From positions 3,155,400-3,219,399 of the forward strand of contig CM065177.1 in NCBI GenBank assembly GCA_033026295.1: DNA of 64,000 nucleotides. The letters are read 5' to 3'. Of this stretch, positions 34,430 to 47,000 are shown piece after piece. Below the pieces are notes generated by a model. That model worked only from the letters and a program-made list of their open reading frames with translations, ran no database searches and was not told the origin of the DNA. Made by a program: the position numbers and the translations under genes. This DNA is from Channa striata. Its lineage: Eukaryota > Chordata > Actinopteri > Anabantiformes > Channidae. Positions within the stretch are counted from its first letter, which is position 1, and each line of letters begins with the position of its first letter.

Positions 34430-34960
34430 TGAAAACCTGGCACCCTGCTGCCTGAACAGGAAAATGCCTTGTTTACTTGTGAGCTGTGTAACAAGTCAAT
34501 TTCCCCGATGTGGGATCAATATTTATCTCATCTTGAGTACAGTAACCTAACCTAGCATCCCAGTACCTGAGGGAGGTAGGGGTAGCTAATTTAGGAATAT
34601 GCTAACCTGAATTCAGGAATAGTGCGATGCGGTTTGTGGGGAAAGTACAAACCTGGCAACGCAGTGCCTTTGGAACTGAACGGTAGCTGATGTGGACCAA
34701 CTACAGGCCTGTAGCGGCCTGACGTCACACACAGGTGTTCGGGAGGAACCGGGCCGAGCTGGGTGTGACGTGTAGACTGTCCGTGGAGTTTTGGAGTAAC
34801 GGCCCACGCAGGGCCAGACCAAGGAGGCGGATGACGAGAAGCGTTCTGGCCGGTTTTGCCGTGGCTGAGGTGAAAGGATGAAGTGTGGGTTCTGTAGTCA
34901 AGATGGGATGGGACCCGGGGCCAGACAGCGGGTGAGTTCTGGTTTTGACCTAGAAAATAC
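34430..34960. repeat. GC- and CpG-richer block with degenerate direct repeats
   Basis: Three degenerate copies of a phrase of the type CCTGGCAACGCAGTGCCT occur near 34436, 34552 and 34652, followed by a CpG-richer stretch with a CRE-like TGACGTCA near 34720 and a GGTGAGT donor-like sequence near 34930. It contrasts with the AT-rich surroundings. It could be an old retroelement 5' region or an untranslated first exon; neither is proven. Confidence 0.3.
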
Positions 34961-35099
34961 TGGTGGATTTGAGGCTGAGCGTGTCACAGTGTAGAACATT
35001 TGAATAGACCGGAAGGGCTGTTTGTGGTGTGGTTGGGCTTCCGAACTTCAGACGTTAATCTCCATTATTTTTCCCATAAGCTCAATTTGTAGCTAAATA

Positions 35100-35290
35100 G
35101 TTTTTACATTCACTCGTTTACATGGACATCGGCAACCGGGTGACAGTCTGGTTTCTTAAATGTCATGTCCAAGGGAAACCTGGTTTCCTCAGGTAGATAC
35201 TGAGCAATGTGTAAATGGAACCAGGTTTCTAATCGACTTCCTCCTACTGCGCATGTGCGTAACAACAGGCTGCAGACAGTTAGGAGCCAC
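35100..35290. repeat. Third MITE-like copy (GTTTACATG end, CTGCGCATGTGCG)
   Basis: GTTTACATGGACAT at the left, repeated GGAAACCTGGTTTC/CCAGGTTTCTAATCGAC segments, and TACTGCGCATGTGCG at the right. The CAGGTTTCTAATC phrase is shared with the hairpin element at 1205-1510. Confidence 0.5.
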
Positions 35291-35929
35291 TTTGCTCAGA
35301 TGAAGATGTTGATACGAAACTAAACCTTTTATGTACTAAAATTATCCTGAACATTACCAGCTGGGCTGTTTTTGTTTCACACCAAGTCTCTAGGTAACTT
35401 CAGCCCTTTTTAATTTTAATTTGGCATAATTTTCTTGGAAAGTTTGTCATGTCTGGATGAAATGTTTGTTCTTAATGTCATATGCACAAATATTTAGTTC
35501 GTGTACTTCTACCACCTCCACAGAACATTAACTAAAAATAAGACAAAATTGTCAAAGCTCCAATATGTAACTATTTTACTATCCTTTTAAATAGGCACAT
35601 ATTCCATAACTGACTATATTGTGTAGACGTGTTGTTGATGTGTACCAACTCACAGAACAGCCTGCCTTGAATATCGTCATTTTTGAGACTATAGCACCAT
35701 TGAATGTTTGCATATGTTTTCTTTTTACAAATTCCAAAAACGAAGTCATCGTAGAATGTATGAATGTATGTGTTGTTCTAAAAATCATCTTAGTTAATGT
35801 AACATATGTTAGTGCATGATTCTTGTAGTGACACACCAAACATGATGGTTTTTTCGTGAGTAAGTCCAAAAATTCCCTGGCCAGTTTTTGTTCCCAGTTT
35901 GTCATTGTTTACCAGAAGAAGATTTTATG

Positions 35930-36065
35930 TTGGTGGCTGTGGTTCATCCATGTATCACAGGGTTGGCGGTTTGATTCCCTGTTCATCCAGGCCACATGTC
36001 AGAGTGTCCTGGAGCAACATACTGAAGCCCCTACGGCCCCTACATTTATGTCCAGCTGCTAAACA
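35930..36065 (+). repeat. tRNA-SINE-like dispersed repeat
   Basis: It contains GGGTTGGCGGTTTGATTCCC, which resembles a B-box-like segment, then CAGGCCACATGTC, AGAGTGTCCTGGAGCAACA and TACTGAAGCCCC, a phrase order common in teleost repeats. Both ends are degraded. Confidence 0.5.
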
Positions 36066-36339
36066 ACAATTACCAATGGGGGATCTCACTTCAATCTGTG
36101 ATCAGACTAGCACAGGCAATGCCACGTATTCCCACTTTGTAGAGAAGAGAAAAAAATCACTTAACACTTAATTACTTAACTTTACAGCATGGTAGAGCAT
36201 TGAGGTGGTGACTTTGGTCTAAGGACATCACAGTCTTCTAGCAGCAATGCAAAAGCATCCAGAGGCAAGGAGAGGCTGCTAGAGGCCACTGGATAAGAGG
36301 GAAAGGTGTAGAAAAGAAGAAGCATAGCTGGAAAGAAGT

Positions 36340-37000
36340 ATGGAGTATGGACTAAGGTCCTTCAACATCTGTAGTACCATGCTACGGATGTGTTATGAGC
36401 TTGTGCTAGCCAATGCCATCTTCCATTCTGTGGTTTGCTGCAGCATCACTATGAAGGTGGCAGACACTAATAGACCGGATGAACTAATAAGGAAGGCTGG
36501 TTCTCTCCTAGGGGAGGAGCTGGACCCTCTGGATTTCGTGACTGAGAGGAGAATGTTGTCTAAACCCCTCACAATCCTGGACATTCCCCCCAAAACGCTC
36601 CGCTGCATGTTGGCTGCACAGAGAAGCACTTTCGGCCAGAGACTGATTACAGTCAAGTGCTCCACAGAACGTCAGAGGAGACCATTCCTCCCAGTGGCCA
36701 TTAAACTGTTCAACTCATCCTCCTTCTGTAAAAAGGAGGGGGACTGAAAGGTCTAAATGGACAATCTATTATTTAATTTATCTTATTTTAAGGTAAATTA
36801 TTAATGACCTTATCTATCTTATTTTGTGTGTTGTTGTATTTCAGTAGTTTGTATTTGGTTAATTGTCTATGTGGTTTCTCCTTGGTTTGGTTGAGGAGCT
36901 TTTCCTTTCTTGTCTACTTTTCCTGTGGAGAGCAGATGTAAGAAGGCAACACAATTTCCCAATGGGATAAATAAAGTTCTTTTAGTCTTGAATCCGTAAC
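36340..37000 (+). repeat. LINE (CR1/L2-like) reverse-transcriptase C-terminal remnant
   Basis: An uninterrupted frame at 36340-36747 encodes a piece typical of the C-terminal end of fish non-LTR reverse transcriptases: LANAIFHSVVCC, then ADTNRPDELIRKAGSLLGEE, then AAQRSTFGQRLITVKCSTER and AIKLFNSSS. After the stop come about 250 nt of 3' UTR ending GGGATAAATAAAGTTC. The catalytic domain is absent, so this is a 5'-truncated insertion. The open frame suggests moderate age. Confidence 0.75.
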
Positions 37001-37199
37001 CTGTTGGCAACCAGACAACTAAGAGCCGAGAGAAAGTGTAATTGAGAGTAGAAAAGCTTATAGTTCCTTAAATGACACATAGCACTAATCCTAGGCCTGA
37101 TTATATGTTATACTCAGAATCACAGAGGAACTAACAGTTTCAGAGAATTCAAATTTACAGTATACACAGACCAGCCTGCACAACCTAAAGCAATCCAGT

Positions 37200-38230
37200 C
37201 AGACTGTCGTGTGTTATATTAACTGAAGGAATGTATTTGCCCGTAATAGTGCAGCTGATTGGTGTACAGAACTGCAGCAGAGGTCTATGTTTAGAAAGGT
37301 AAGGTTGTCTATAGGGGACCTGTTGGTAAGTGTCTTGGCTCTACAGCAACACGGACACAGAGACTGGAAGAGCCACAGAAATGCATAGAAGTGGACGTCC
37401 TCTGGCCACATCCCATGCTGATGGCTGCGTCAGTGTGAACAGTGCCCTGCAGATGGTCAATGTTGCTTAATTCCAGGCACATTTAATAGAGATGCGAGAC
37501 AACACAGAATCATGTCCGACTGTTCAAAACCACTCACATCAACATAGTCTGTGCTAGATGTCTTCAAGTGTGCCTGACCACAACACCAGGCAAAGAATCA
37601 TCGTCTTGCATGGGCCAGGGAGCATTTGCACTGGACAAGGATACAGTATGCATCAGTGCTGTTCCGAAGAGTTGATTCACATTGACCAGAAAAATGGCTG
37701 CCAACACTCTTGGAGACGTCAAGAACTGGTGTTATTACAGGTTACAGGTGTGTCTAGACAACAAAGAACTGCCCTACACTTTGTAAATGTTACTGTGACA
37801 AGCCGATACTAGGCAAATAAGATCATTAATCCAGTCACTGTGCCTCTGCAGGAGCAACACAGGACTGGTTTCATCTTCATGGGCAACAATGTCTCAGTGC
37901 ATCGAGGTTGCATCATCAGGGAACGGCTGCTCAAATGGAGTTGCCTTCACTTTCTCCAGACCTGAATTCCATAGGAAACCTATGCGATCAGCAGAGTCGT
38001 GTAGACGGTTGTAAACCCTGCACCCCAGAACCTCAGTGACCTCAGGGCAGCCCTTCAAGAAGAGTGGAATGGCATGCCTTGGCAGACAATTATTCGACTA
38101 GTGGACATCATGAGACATCATTGTCAAGCTCTAATAGATGCTCAAGGACACTGAGACATTAACATTTTATTGTTGTGGTATATCAACCACTCTTGTTAGC
38201 TTTTATTTCAATAAATTGTTTGAGATGAAG
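37200..38230 (+). pseudogene. Decayed Tc1/mariner transposase
   Basis: Conceptual translation with stops and frameshifts shows Tc1 hallmarks in order: WARQHLHW-like residues near 37610, HRGCIIRERLL-like residues near 37900, then PQNLSDLRAALQEEWNGMPW and a Tc1-style C-terminus with MRHHCQALIDAQGH near 38140. The DDE catalytic region is broken. Terminal inverted repeats were not located with certainty, so the ends are approximate. Confidence 0.75.
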
Positions 38231-40130
38231 AAATTACCATTGCATACTTCTCCTTAAATGCCACTACCATGACCTTTTTACATTTAAAAAGTTAATGTTA
38301 CTCGAAAGACGAAAATCCCTAACGTCTTGTGAGTAGTGCGTATTAAATGTGGCTAATGGCATGTGTCCATCCATGCAATCTGCTTTGGGATACTGAAACA
38401 CATAGCTGCGTCTTCCTGCAGTTGTCAGTGTAACTCAGTGAGGGATTTTACCTGATTACACTTAAGAATTGCCGGTATATAACTCCTTATCTAATTTGTG
38501 TGCAATCAGTAAGGCAGTTATTTCCAAAACAGTGGCTATTGGTCACATTTATTAGTAAGAAATAAATAATGGTTAGACACTTGAATGGGCCTGGTTCTCT
38601 GGTGATATGTCAACCCAGCAATGTTTTAAAGGTGCCTTAGCACAAGGAGTGGCAATTTTCATTTTCTTCAGTAACACTGGTTTCTACTAGTAGGAGTATA
38701 AGAGCTTGATGAGGAGTGGCTGACCTACTGAGTGTCTTTTGCATTCAGATGAAGTTGCTCAATGTAGTGGCACTATCCAGCGCAGGTTGCCTTAGTAGGC
38801 AAGACAAGGTAAATATAAGTATGTACTTTTCGTTTGGATTAGACTAGAAAGCAGATTAAGAGGTTAATGATAGTGAAGTGATGTCTCTTTTCATAGTACC
38901 CAGTTAGGACAGCAGAGCCTGATATCCCTCTATAGGGCTGAATAATAGGTCAAATAACAGGCATCACTAACACTGAGCTGCTATAGAAATAATCACCCAA
39001 GTTATCGCACATTGAGGCTAATTGGAAGGTTGTGACTTTTTCTGTCAAGATTTGATTCAAAACAAGAAAGAAAAGAATCAGTTGCTCATGTTTATTAGAA
39101 AGTCTAATTCATTTTTATTTCCCCTATATCCAGAAGAAACATAAATTTCAGTAAAACCAAAAGAAACAAAAATAAAAACAGCTTGACAAGTACATTCCAT
39201 TTCGCAATACCTGGAAGTTGTGTGTTTGATCAGTGGATCCAGAAGTGCACGTTAATGTTACATGAATGTTTTTGTATCTGAGCGATAGGTCACTGTTATT
39301 TAAATACACACATCGCCATACAAGACTTGTGTAAACATTGCTGTGGATTATGTGGCTGTAAAATAGTGAAAGAATGATTCCACAGGGATCAAGTGAGTTA
39401 GAAAATGTTATAAATTCATAAAAGCCAATATTGCTAAGTGAATGTGGAATGTAAAACAAAACAAAACAAAAACTATATAGAAAGATTACTGCACTGAATA
39501 ATGCCAGTCCTGCATGTAATGATTTATTGTTCATCTCTGTTCCAGATATTCATATATGGTTTTTGTTTAATCATTAAACTGCATTTTGAAAAAAAAGATG
39601 ACTAATATGATGTTCCAGAAAACTTGACTTTACAGAATTGAATGCACAACTCCATCTGTATAACAAACGTACTATGTAGCACCAGTAGGTTAAAATTAAT
39701 CATGCAGCAAATTGTGTTGCCTTCCTTCTTGTTGTAAAAAAACACTACTTCAAGAACTTTGGGGATAAAGCCCATTATTGTGGGATCCAGTGCAGCCACC
39801 ATTGCTTGGGTTTTGCATTCTTACAGTATGACCATTTTGGGTGGTTCTCCTCAGAATCCCCTAAACAGAGGTGAAACCTGGCCTCGTTGGTCGCTTTTGT
39901 CCTATGTTTTTATTCCAGCGACGACTCCTTGTTTGACAGGCGCTGTTGAAAAATGGATAAGAAAGTTATTAGTATTATTAATAATGATAACTACAATAGT
40001 TATTGTAATAAGGTAAATGAGAGGCAACATTGTGTTTAAGCCATATACTGAAAGATGCTTCAGTAATAAGACTAATAAACATTTAGTGAGCACCCTTGTA
40101 GCTAGTTACATCGGTATTATTGGATTGTGT
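38231..40130. other. Intergenic stretch between the Tc1 remnant and the col6a3 3' end
   Basis: No gene recognised. A hydrophobic minus-strand frame at 39148-39534 has no domain and lies past the likely col6a3 poly(A) site; it is probably chance. Confidence 0.45.
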
Positions 40131-40133
40131 TGA

Positions 40134-40139
40134 TTTATT
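40134..40139 (-). terminator. col6a3: Candidate col6a3 poly(A) signal (AATAAA on the minus strand)
   Basis: TTTATT on the plus strand reads AATAAA on the minus strand, about 0.7 kb past the last certain col6a3 exon. Other AATAAA copies occur further downstream near 39114, so the choice is uncertain. Confidence 0.35.
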
Positions 40140-40545
40140 ATGTTTCTCTGTGCGTCCTAGTGTTTTATGTTTTAATGCCCTCATTTGTTATACCGTGTAG
40201 TAAACCTCTTGAACATCTGTAAAGCACTTTGTACTGCATTAATCCGTATAAAAAGCTATATGAATAGTGATTGATTGATGGAAACAGTATCAGCCACTGC
40301 AACAACAGGAGCATTTATAGAGTCAAGGTAAAATCGAGAAATTTTCTACATCTGAGGTTAACCCCCTAGAGCAGGAACGGGCACAAGAATATTATAGTCC
40401 TGCAAATTTATCACAACAACAACAACACTAATAATAATAAAACTAATAATAATGCTAAGCGTTGGATTTAATCTGAAAGGAAAGTTGGTTGTGACTGTGT
40501 ATTTGTGGGCTGAAACCAGTTTTTTTCTGTAAGTACAGTACTTAC

Positions 40546-40555
40546 ATTTAAATAA
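40546..40555 (-). CDS. col6a3: Candidate col6a3 terminal exon (uncertain)
   Basis: After the last Kunitz exon (phase 1) the best acceptor I find is GTATCCCCAG, whose exon starts at 40555 and would add only Val-Ile-stop. Human COL6A3 also continues Gly-Val-Ile after the Kunitz domain, ending a few residues later. Alternatives are a Cys-rich frame from 40789 behind a purine-rich, weak acceptor, or read-through of the Kunitz donor giving a 12-residue tail ending at about 40816. None is certain. Confidence 0.25.
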
Positions 40556-40862
40556 CTGGGGATACAAATTACTCATACAAGTACAATGCTAAATAGTTTT
40601 GCTTCTAGTGTGAGTTGCTAGACGGTTTTCTACCAAAGCAAATGTGTTGATGACTAGTGTACTAAATGGAGCAAATTTAACTTACAAAATTCAGTTAACA
40701 CTCTAGTTACTAAATATAATCCTTGTTGTTGCAGATGTCGGTAATATTATGTGCACAAGGGCAGCAGAACTCCTCGCATTGCTTTGACTCTGTTGTTTCT
40801 CTCCACTTATCACTATCACGGATAGTATTGTAGGACATTAATATTGTGCACATGACATTTAC

Positions 40863-41048
40863 CTGGTTTTCCACAGGCCTTCACGCACTGCTCGTATGTG
40901 TCAAAGCGATTTTGGTTTCCACCGCAGCCACCATACCAGAAACGTGCACAGCTCTTGCTGGGGGCATCAAAGTGCCACTTGAGGACAAATTTGGCACAAG
41001 TGCCTTCTTCTTTAGGAAGCTGGCAAATGTCCACCGCTTTTAAGGCCG
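40863..41048 (-). CDS. col6a3: col6a3 exon: C-terminal Kunitz domain (K2)
   Basis: A 186-nt, phase 1/1 exon. It encodes six cysteines in BPTI/Kunitz spacing, with [15 protein letters not shown] in the core and [13 protein letters not shown] at the start. By sequence this is the orthologue of the single human COL6A3 Kunitz domain, whose released form is endotrophin. The residue after the second Cys (P1) is Ala here; human has Arg as I recall. Ala at P1 argues against trypsin-like inhibition. The donor after KPG is GTAAAT. Confidence 0.93.
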
Positions 41049-44000
41049 CTGTGAGGAAAATGACAAAGAATAACAGTCAGTGTGAGAACACAAGCACCTA
41101 GGAGGCACTCACAGAGCACTTATCTCTAACAAGGCTGCATGGTGTAAAATTAAATCTTTAAATATGGGCATAGCTTAGTTGTGTAATTAACAGTAATTAC
41201 CATTTTGATGAATGGTATGAGTGTAGAGCAATAATCTCTATGTTATTCTATGCATCTCAGAATGTTTTCATTCTTTCACAGCAGTAACACATAGTGTATA
41301 AGATTTGAAGCAGACTTTGTTACTTTACATCAACTCCAGTGTTAATAAGACGGTGATAAATTGTCCTATGGAAGGACTACAAGCAAATCTTTCTGTAAAT
41401 TTGTCCATAGTAAAGACTTGACTTGCTTCTGTGACAAAATCCTAATCTTTTCATTTTTCCGATGCTTGGCTTTTTACTTTTTACAACTTAAGCCAGTTGG
41501 ATCATTTGAGAGGCAGTGGAGGACATTAGTGGTTTGCAATTGGATATAAAGCAGCACAGTTTGTGGAAACTGTAAATTATGTAACAGGAATATTATATGC
41601 AACACTGGAAACCTGATAGTAAGATTAATGCCCAACATTTGGGATAGCCTGAAAAGATGTCATCATTTACTTATTAAAAAACTAGACCAAGAAGTAAGAG
41701 CTTTTTGTTTACTTTTCTGTTTCTAAAACACACACTCACATCTACATCAGAGTTAAGTTACATAGAGTTACATGGAAGGCAACAGTTATAGAATATGACC
41801 ACAGGACACTGTTAACATTAATTCAAACGTAATATTCTGAGATCTCACCAGGAGCTGGGACGATCTTCACCTGTTCAACCTGCTGCATGCTTGGTTGAGG
41901 TTCGGGCACTGTGAAAACATTCAAATATATGGTTTCATCTTAAAAGCTGACTACCAGTTGATGAAAGACTATGAGGATGATTCTTTGTGGTCTCAAGCAC
42001 ATGGTGGATATTAATAACCAGAGAAAGGTGCATCACTCATTATGTTACAAATTTACATCTTTATGGTGACATTATCCAAATGTGATTCACTTACCAGTTA
42101 TATGTAGGAGTGTGTGATATTAACAGAAATCATATTAAATGTCACCCATTTAGCACATTATGTGAAAGAGTTTGGAGACAAAATTCCTAAAATTAGGGCG
42201 TAGCTGTCTAACTGAAACCATGTCTTTTGCAATGTAATTGTTGTCTTGCTATCTTTCACTTCTGTTGTTGTAAAGCACTTCTTTGCAGAATGATTTCACC
42301 AAAGTCTGCTCAGTACTTGCAGGCCGCCACATTCTCAGATCCAAAGCTCCTTCACGAGGCAAAATGATGCATGTCAAGCAATACATATAATCTTGTACAT
42401 TCAAAAAAATGTTGTTTCATCCATTCTGCCTGTTCTCTTATGTTAATTTATTATTGTTCTTGGTATTACTCCAAAATGTTCAAAATACATTATATTTGCT
42501 GTATTGAAATGGATGAAGCTGCATATTTTTGAGTGTGGATAAGAGGCTGGTGGTAATGTGTGTCTTTGCAGGGTTTGTTTACACATTTTTACTTTCAGTT
42601 ATGCAATTTTATGAAGCTTTGCTGGCTTACATTGTGGTGGTGGCCACATAAGCCTAGACTACACCACTGCCTGCAGTTTCAGTGCACACACCGTTGTCTG
42701 TACTAGTAGTCTACGTGACCCAGAATGTGTGAGCACATTAATGATTTCTTGCACATCATAATTTTGGAAAAGTAGTTGAAAAACATTCACATTAGAGTCT
42801 CATGCACCATATTGGTAAGTGGTGAAATCCAAAGCTTGCCATGCCTAATTACAGTTGTTTTGTTCATTCACTGTACTGGAGCGTGGTTTAGTGAAAGCTC
42901 ATACTGTACTGGCATATGCTGTCACAGCGGGCAGCACAGTCCCTCAGAAAGCCTGGCACCATTAACCACTTACCTGGCTTCATGCAGTTTTTCAAGCAGA
43001 GTGTCTCAGTGTCGAACCTATTTTCATTGCCTCCACAACCTCCATACCAGAACTGTGTACAGATCCCGTTCTTTCTGTCAAAGAACCACTTAGCCTGATA
43101 GTCTTTGCATGGCATTCCAGGGTCATAGTCAAGTGAGCATGGGTCTGCCAATTCATTAACTAGAACATGCAAAAACAAAAAGTGGTGATGAAAGACAGAC
43201 AGAGAGAGAGGATGAGTTTGGCTTAAGATTAGATTTACCATTGCATGAAGCATATAAGCTGTTACTGTGTGCTGTTAAAATGTGAATTAAATTGACATTA
43301 GAGGCTCAGGTGTTCAGTAGGAGTCTAATAGGATCAAATGCTTAGTGTGGAGTTGTTCATTGTTACAGAAGAAAAGACTTGGCATTCAACATTGCATCAC
43401 ACTGGATTAAGGGGGAGTAAAAGGAAAGACGATAAACCACACTTTTATTCCAGTGGACTGAAATGTTAGTTAATGTTAGTTCAGTTTAGTCATCTATATA
43501 CATGGCTGCATGATTCAGATTGTGTGGTTTTAGTTAATTATGACAATATCCCACTCAGGTCCTGCCTATGTACTCTGTTAATTTCTTTATTAGATTACAG
43601 AATGCTAGTAAACAAACACACATCCTTTACATTAGGATATCAACGTACCATGGGTTTAAAAAATTATAACTGACTAGTAAAATCTTGGTTCTTCAAGACA
43701 TTTAAAGGCAGCAAAGAGACAGATATGAATTCTGCCTCCAATAAGCAGAATCATCTAGAACTGCCTGTTCCTGAAGTAAATGTTCTCTCTAACCATCACA
43801 CACACACACACACACACACAAAAAACACTATTATATATTTTTGGCTTTACTCTAGTGACTCAATTTAAAACACATTTGTGTAGTTCACTTGTAGATCTGT
43901 ATCACTGTGTATTTCATAATACTTTGAGTTGAACCATTGGCTTTATTAGGAAACTCAAACAAACATAACATTATAGAAGCTATCGGGATTATACTGTATG

Positions 44001-47000
44001 TGCTGCCACGAAAGCACGTACTATTTGCCTCCCCTTGTAGTGCAGGACAAAGAGAATAATATTAATTACATGCGCGCGCACACACACACACAATACAGAC
44101 TCAAAGATATATGTTTGGATGCACAGTCACTCACCAGTTTCTGGTTTGTCCAGTGGTGTGGTATTTACAGTAACAGTAACTTGGCTTGCTGGTTTATGCG
44201 CTGCTGTTTCTGTCAAAGAGGAAAGAGGAGACATGTGGCAGCCACATTCGTGCAGCAAAGTCTTTGAGCTAATACAACCAAGACAATGTATCTGAGTGTT
44301 CTACTTTTTGATTTAGAATCCTAAAATAAGACTTACTTATATCATGAAAAATTAAAGATAATAAATAATAAATTAATTAAAATAGATTTATTTTAAATTA
44401 GCGTTTATGGACTTACTGGTTGTGATTATGCCCTTGCGGATGGAGACAATTTGACCCTCTGCGGTTCGAGCAGTGACCACAGCATGATACGTTTGAGCGC
44501 TCTCCAAGTTGTCCAAAGAAAGCTCGGTACCTGACACGTTGGTCTTTAGTACCAGAACGTTGTCTTGCAGCCGTGTCACCACTACCTCAAAGTACACAAA
44601 AAGTTTGGGGTCTGGGCTGCTCCATCGCAGTTTCAAGCTGCTGGAAGTGACATTGGAGACGTGCAGCTCATCTGCGTCTGAGTAAAAAAGCCACAGATGT
44701 CAAGAGAGGACACAGAAAACAAGCACAGATGAGCAGCTGTCGTGGACTCAAGATGTTCTCTCTGAAATGTTAAGTCTAAAATTGTCAGATCCTGATCAGA
44801 CTTTTCAACTACACAAGTTGATGGTGGTGATATTGGGAGAGTCAGTGTTAAGGGTTAGCTTACGTTTGTGCTCTCTTTGATGTACCTCTTGATGATTCAC
44901 ATGATGTTTGGGATGGTTCCTTTATGTGCAGCAAAAAAAAAAACAAAAAAACAAGCAAATGAATCCACAAAATTCAACAAGTGTTTAAAAGAAATTCACA
45001 GAAATTCAATGAAAATGAAAAAACGTGTCCCAAAACGTACTCCCGTTGCTCAGACAGACTGAAGGGGTTTTTCAGTGGCTGGTCTCTCTGGAACCACTTG
45101 CAGTTTTTGGAGAATTCAGGGGACATGAAGAAAGCATTTTCAACTGAAAAGTATCACAGAAGACAGTCACTTACAGGGGCTTAGCCAATTTATAGCATTA
45201 TTTAAAATAGTAAAGATATATGAACGAAAAAATATTTATCAACTGGTATTTGATTTGATATAGTGATATTTGTCTTGAACTTACTGCTGATATACTTTGG
45301 CAACAACTGGCCAAATGTCTGGATGTGTTTGTCATAAAAGTATGTGATACTGTCCAGTCTCTTGAAGAAGACATCTGAAGGCTCACTTGCCATACGGGAC
45401 AAGACACGAGTATCCCCAGCACTCAACTTGTCACCAACACCCATGATGACCAGGAAAAAGCCACTGCACTTGACCTCAGTGGCAATACGCATCAGCTGCT
45501 CCTCTTCTTTTTCTACACTTCCTGTCACAAAGAGCACCAGTAGTTTCCTGTCACGTTGGAGTGGCGCATTCTGAAACACGTGCTCCACTGTCGATTCGAT
45601 AGCCGCTGCCAGAGCCCGACCACCTTCTAATTGCTGTGTTTTCTCTAGCAGGAATTTGACAATATCCTGAGCTGAGTTGTGTTCAGTCAACCCAATGTCC
45701 ACACGGATGGGCAAGCCTGTTTTGTTGTGGAGGAACTCGTAAGGAGCTTGCTGGACAACAGACACTCTGGCATGGTGAACAGACGTTACAGGATTTGAAG
45801 ACACGTGTAGATGTTCCACTATGTGTGCTATGTATCGTTTGATTTCTGTGAAGATGGTTGGATAAGTAGATTCAGAGCTGTCCAATACGAAAGCCACGTC
45901 GATGTCCACATCTGTGGTGAAGGACCTCCTATCTCGGGTGAACGATGGGGGCACATAGTCACACGTTTGATCAGGAGAGCAGAGGTCTAGAGAAGAAAGA
46001 CATGTAATGTATTTATCATACAGATTGAATTGCCGTTCTGCTGCCTTGAATACCTTTTGTTACCTTTATTATTATATTTTTTTTTATTCTATAACACTTG
46101 GTATAATGGTATTAAATGATAACTCAAAAAAATGTAATCCAAATGTTTGTTAGTATCAGTTGATAAACACAGAGCTCTTACCTAGACAAATATGGCATTT
46201 CATCACCTTTTGGAGGGCTGAATTGTACTGTGCGTTTCCAGGGGCTGGAAGGACAATTACCTGACCCAAAACTGTGTTGTTGAACTGGCATAGAAAGAGA
46301 GACAAACAATGTGTCGTGGATTTTAAAATTCAAAACAAGAATGCCCAACAAACTGAATTTCTGTAACATTTTCATCTCTAAATCTGATTAGTTAGTTTTC
46401 TTTTACCTGGAGAGCCCTGGTCAATGCTCTGTCCTCACGGTTGACCAAAAAGAGAGAAGCAATTCCAAAATCATGGAGACGCAAAGCTGCAGTTGTAATT
46501 GCTTGAGTCTGACCAGCGTCCCCACCAACAAAGAAGACGGCCACCTTCCTCGTAAGGAATCCACTACGCACTCTCTTGAATGTGTTCAGGGCCACAAAGC
46601 TTAAGGTCGAATTCAGACTGCGCTTCTTGCTATTCTGTGGCCTCTGCAGTCCCTCTATGCGGTGCATCAGAGCACGTTTCTTTAGGGCATCAGCAAATCG
46701 AACTTCTGTGATCACGTCACTGTTGTGCAGGATCACGGCCACACGAGCTCCTCTTGGGCAGTTACTCTCAGAAATTGTGATGTCTTTGACTAGGCTCAGG
46801 ACTGTTTTACGCATGTTGTTGAAGGCTTGGGTTGTAACATCCTGAGAGACGTCCAGGACAAAGGCTAGCTCCGTGGGGTAGAGTGGGCATTCTTGCTTAC
46901 CTAGCGGTGTCACAAATAGAGAATGTATTCTTTATCGTAGCTCATATAGTAAATACTGTACACAGTTATTAGTAACGAAAAAAACGCTAAATTGAATAAA

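Noticed and set aside
39148..39534. Hydrophobic minus-strand frame of 128 aa downstream of col6a3
   Set aside because: AT-rich composition explains the hydrophobicity. No domain, splice link or start context ties it to col6a3.
40740..40789. Cys-rich frame proposed as the terminal col6a3 exon
   Set aside because: The phase fits, but the acceptor is preceded by purine-rich sequence and the residues do not resemble the COL6A3 C-terminus; kept only as an alternative.
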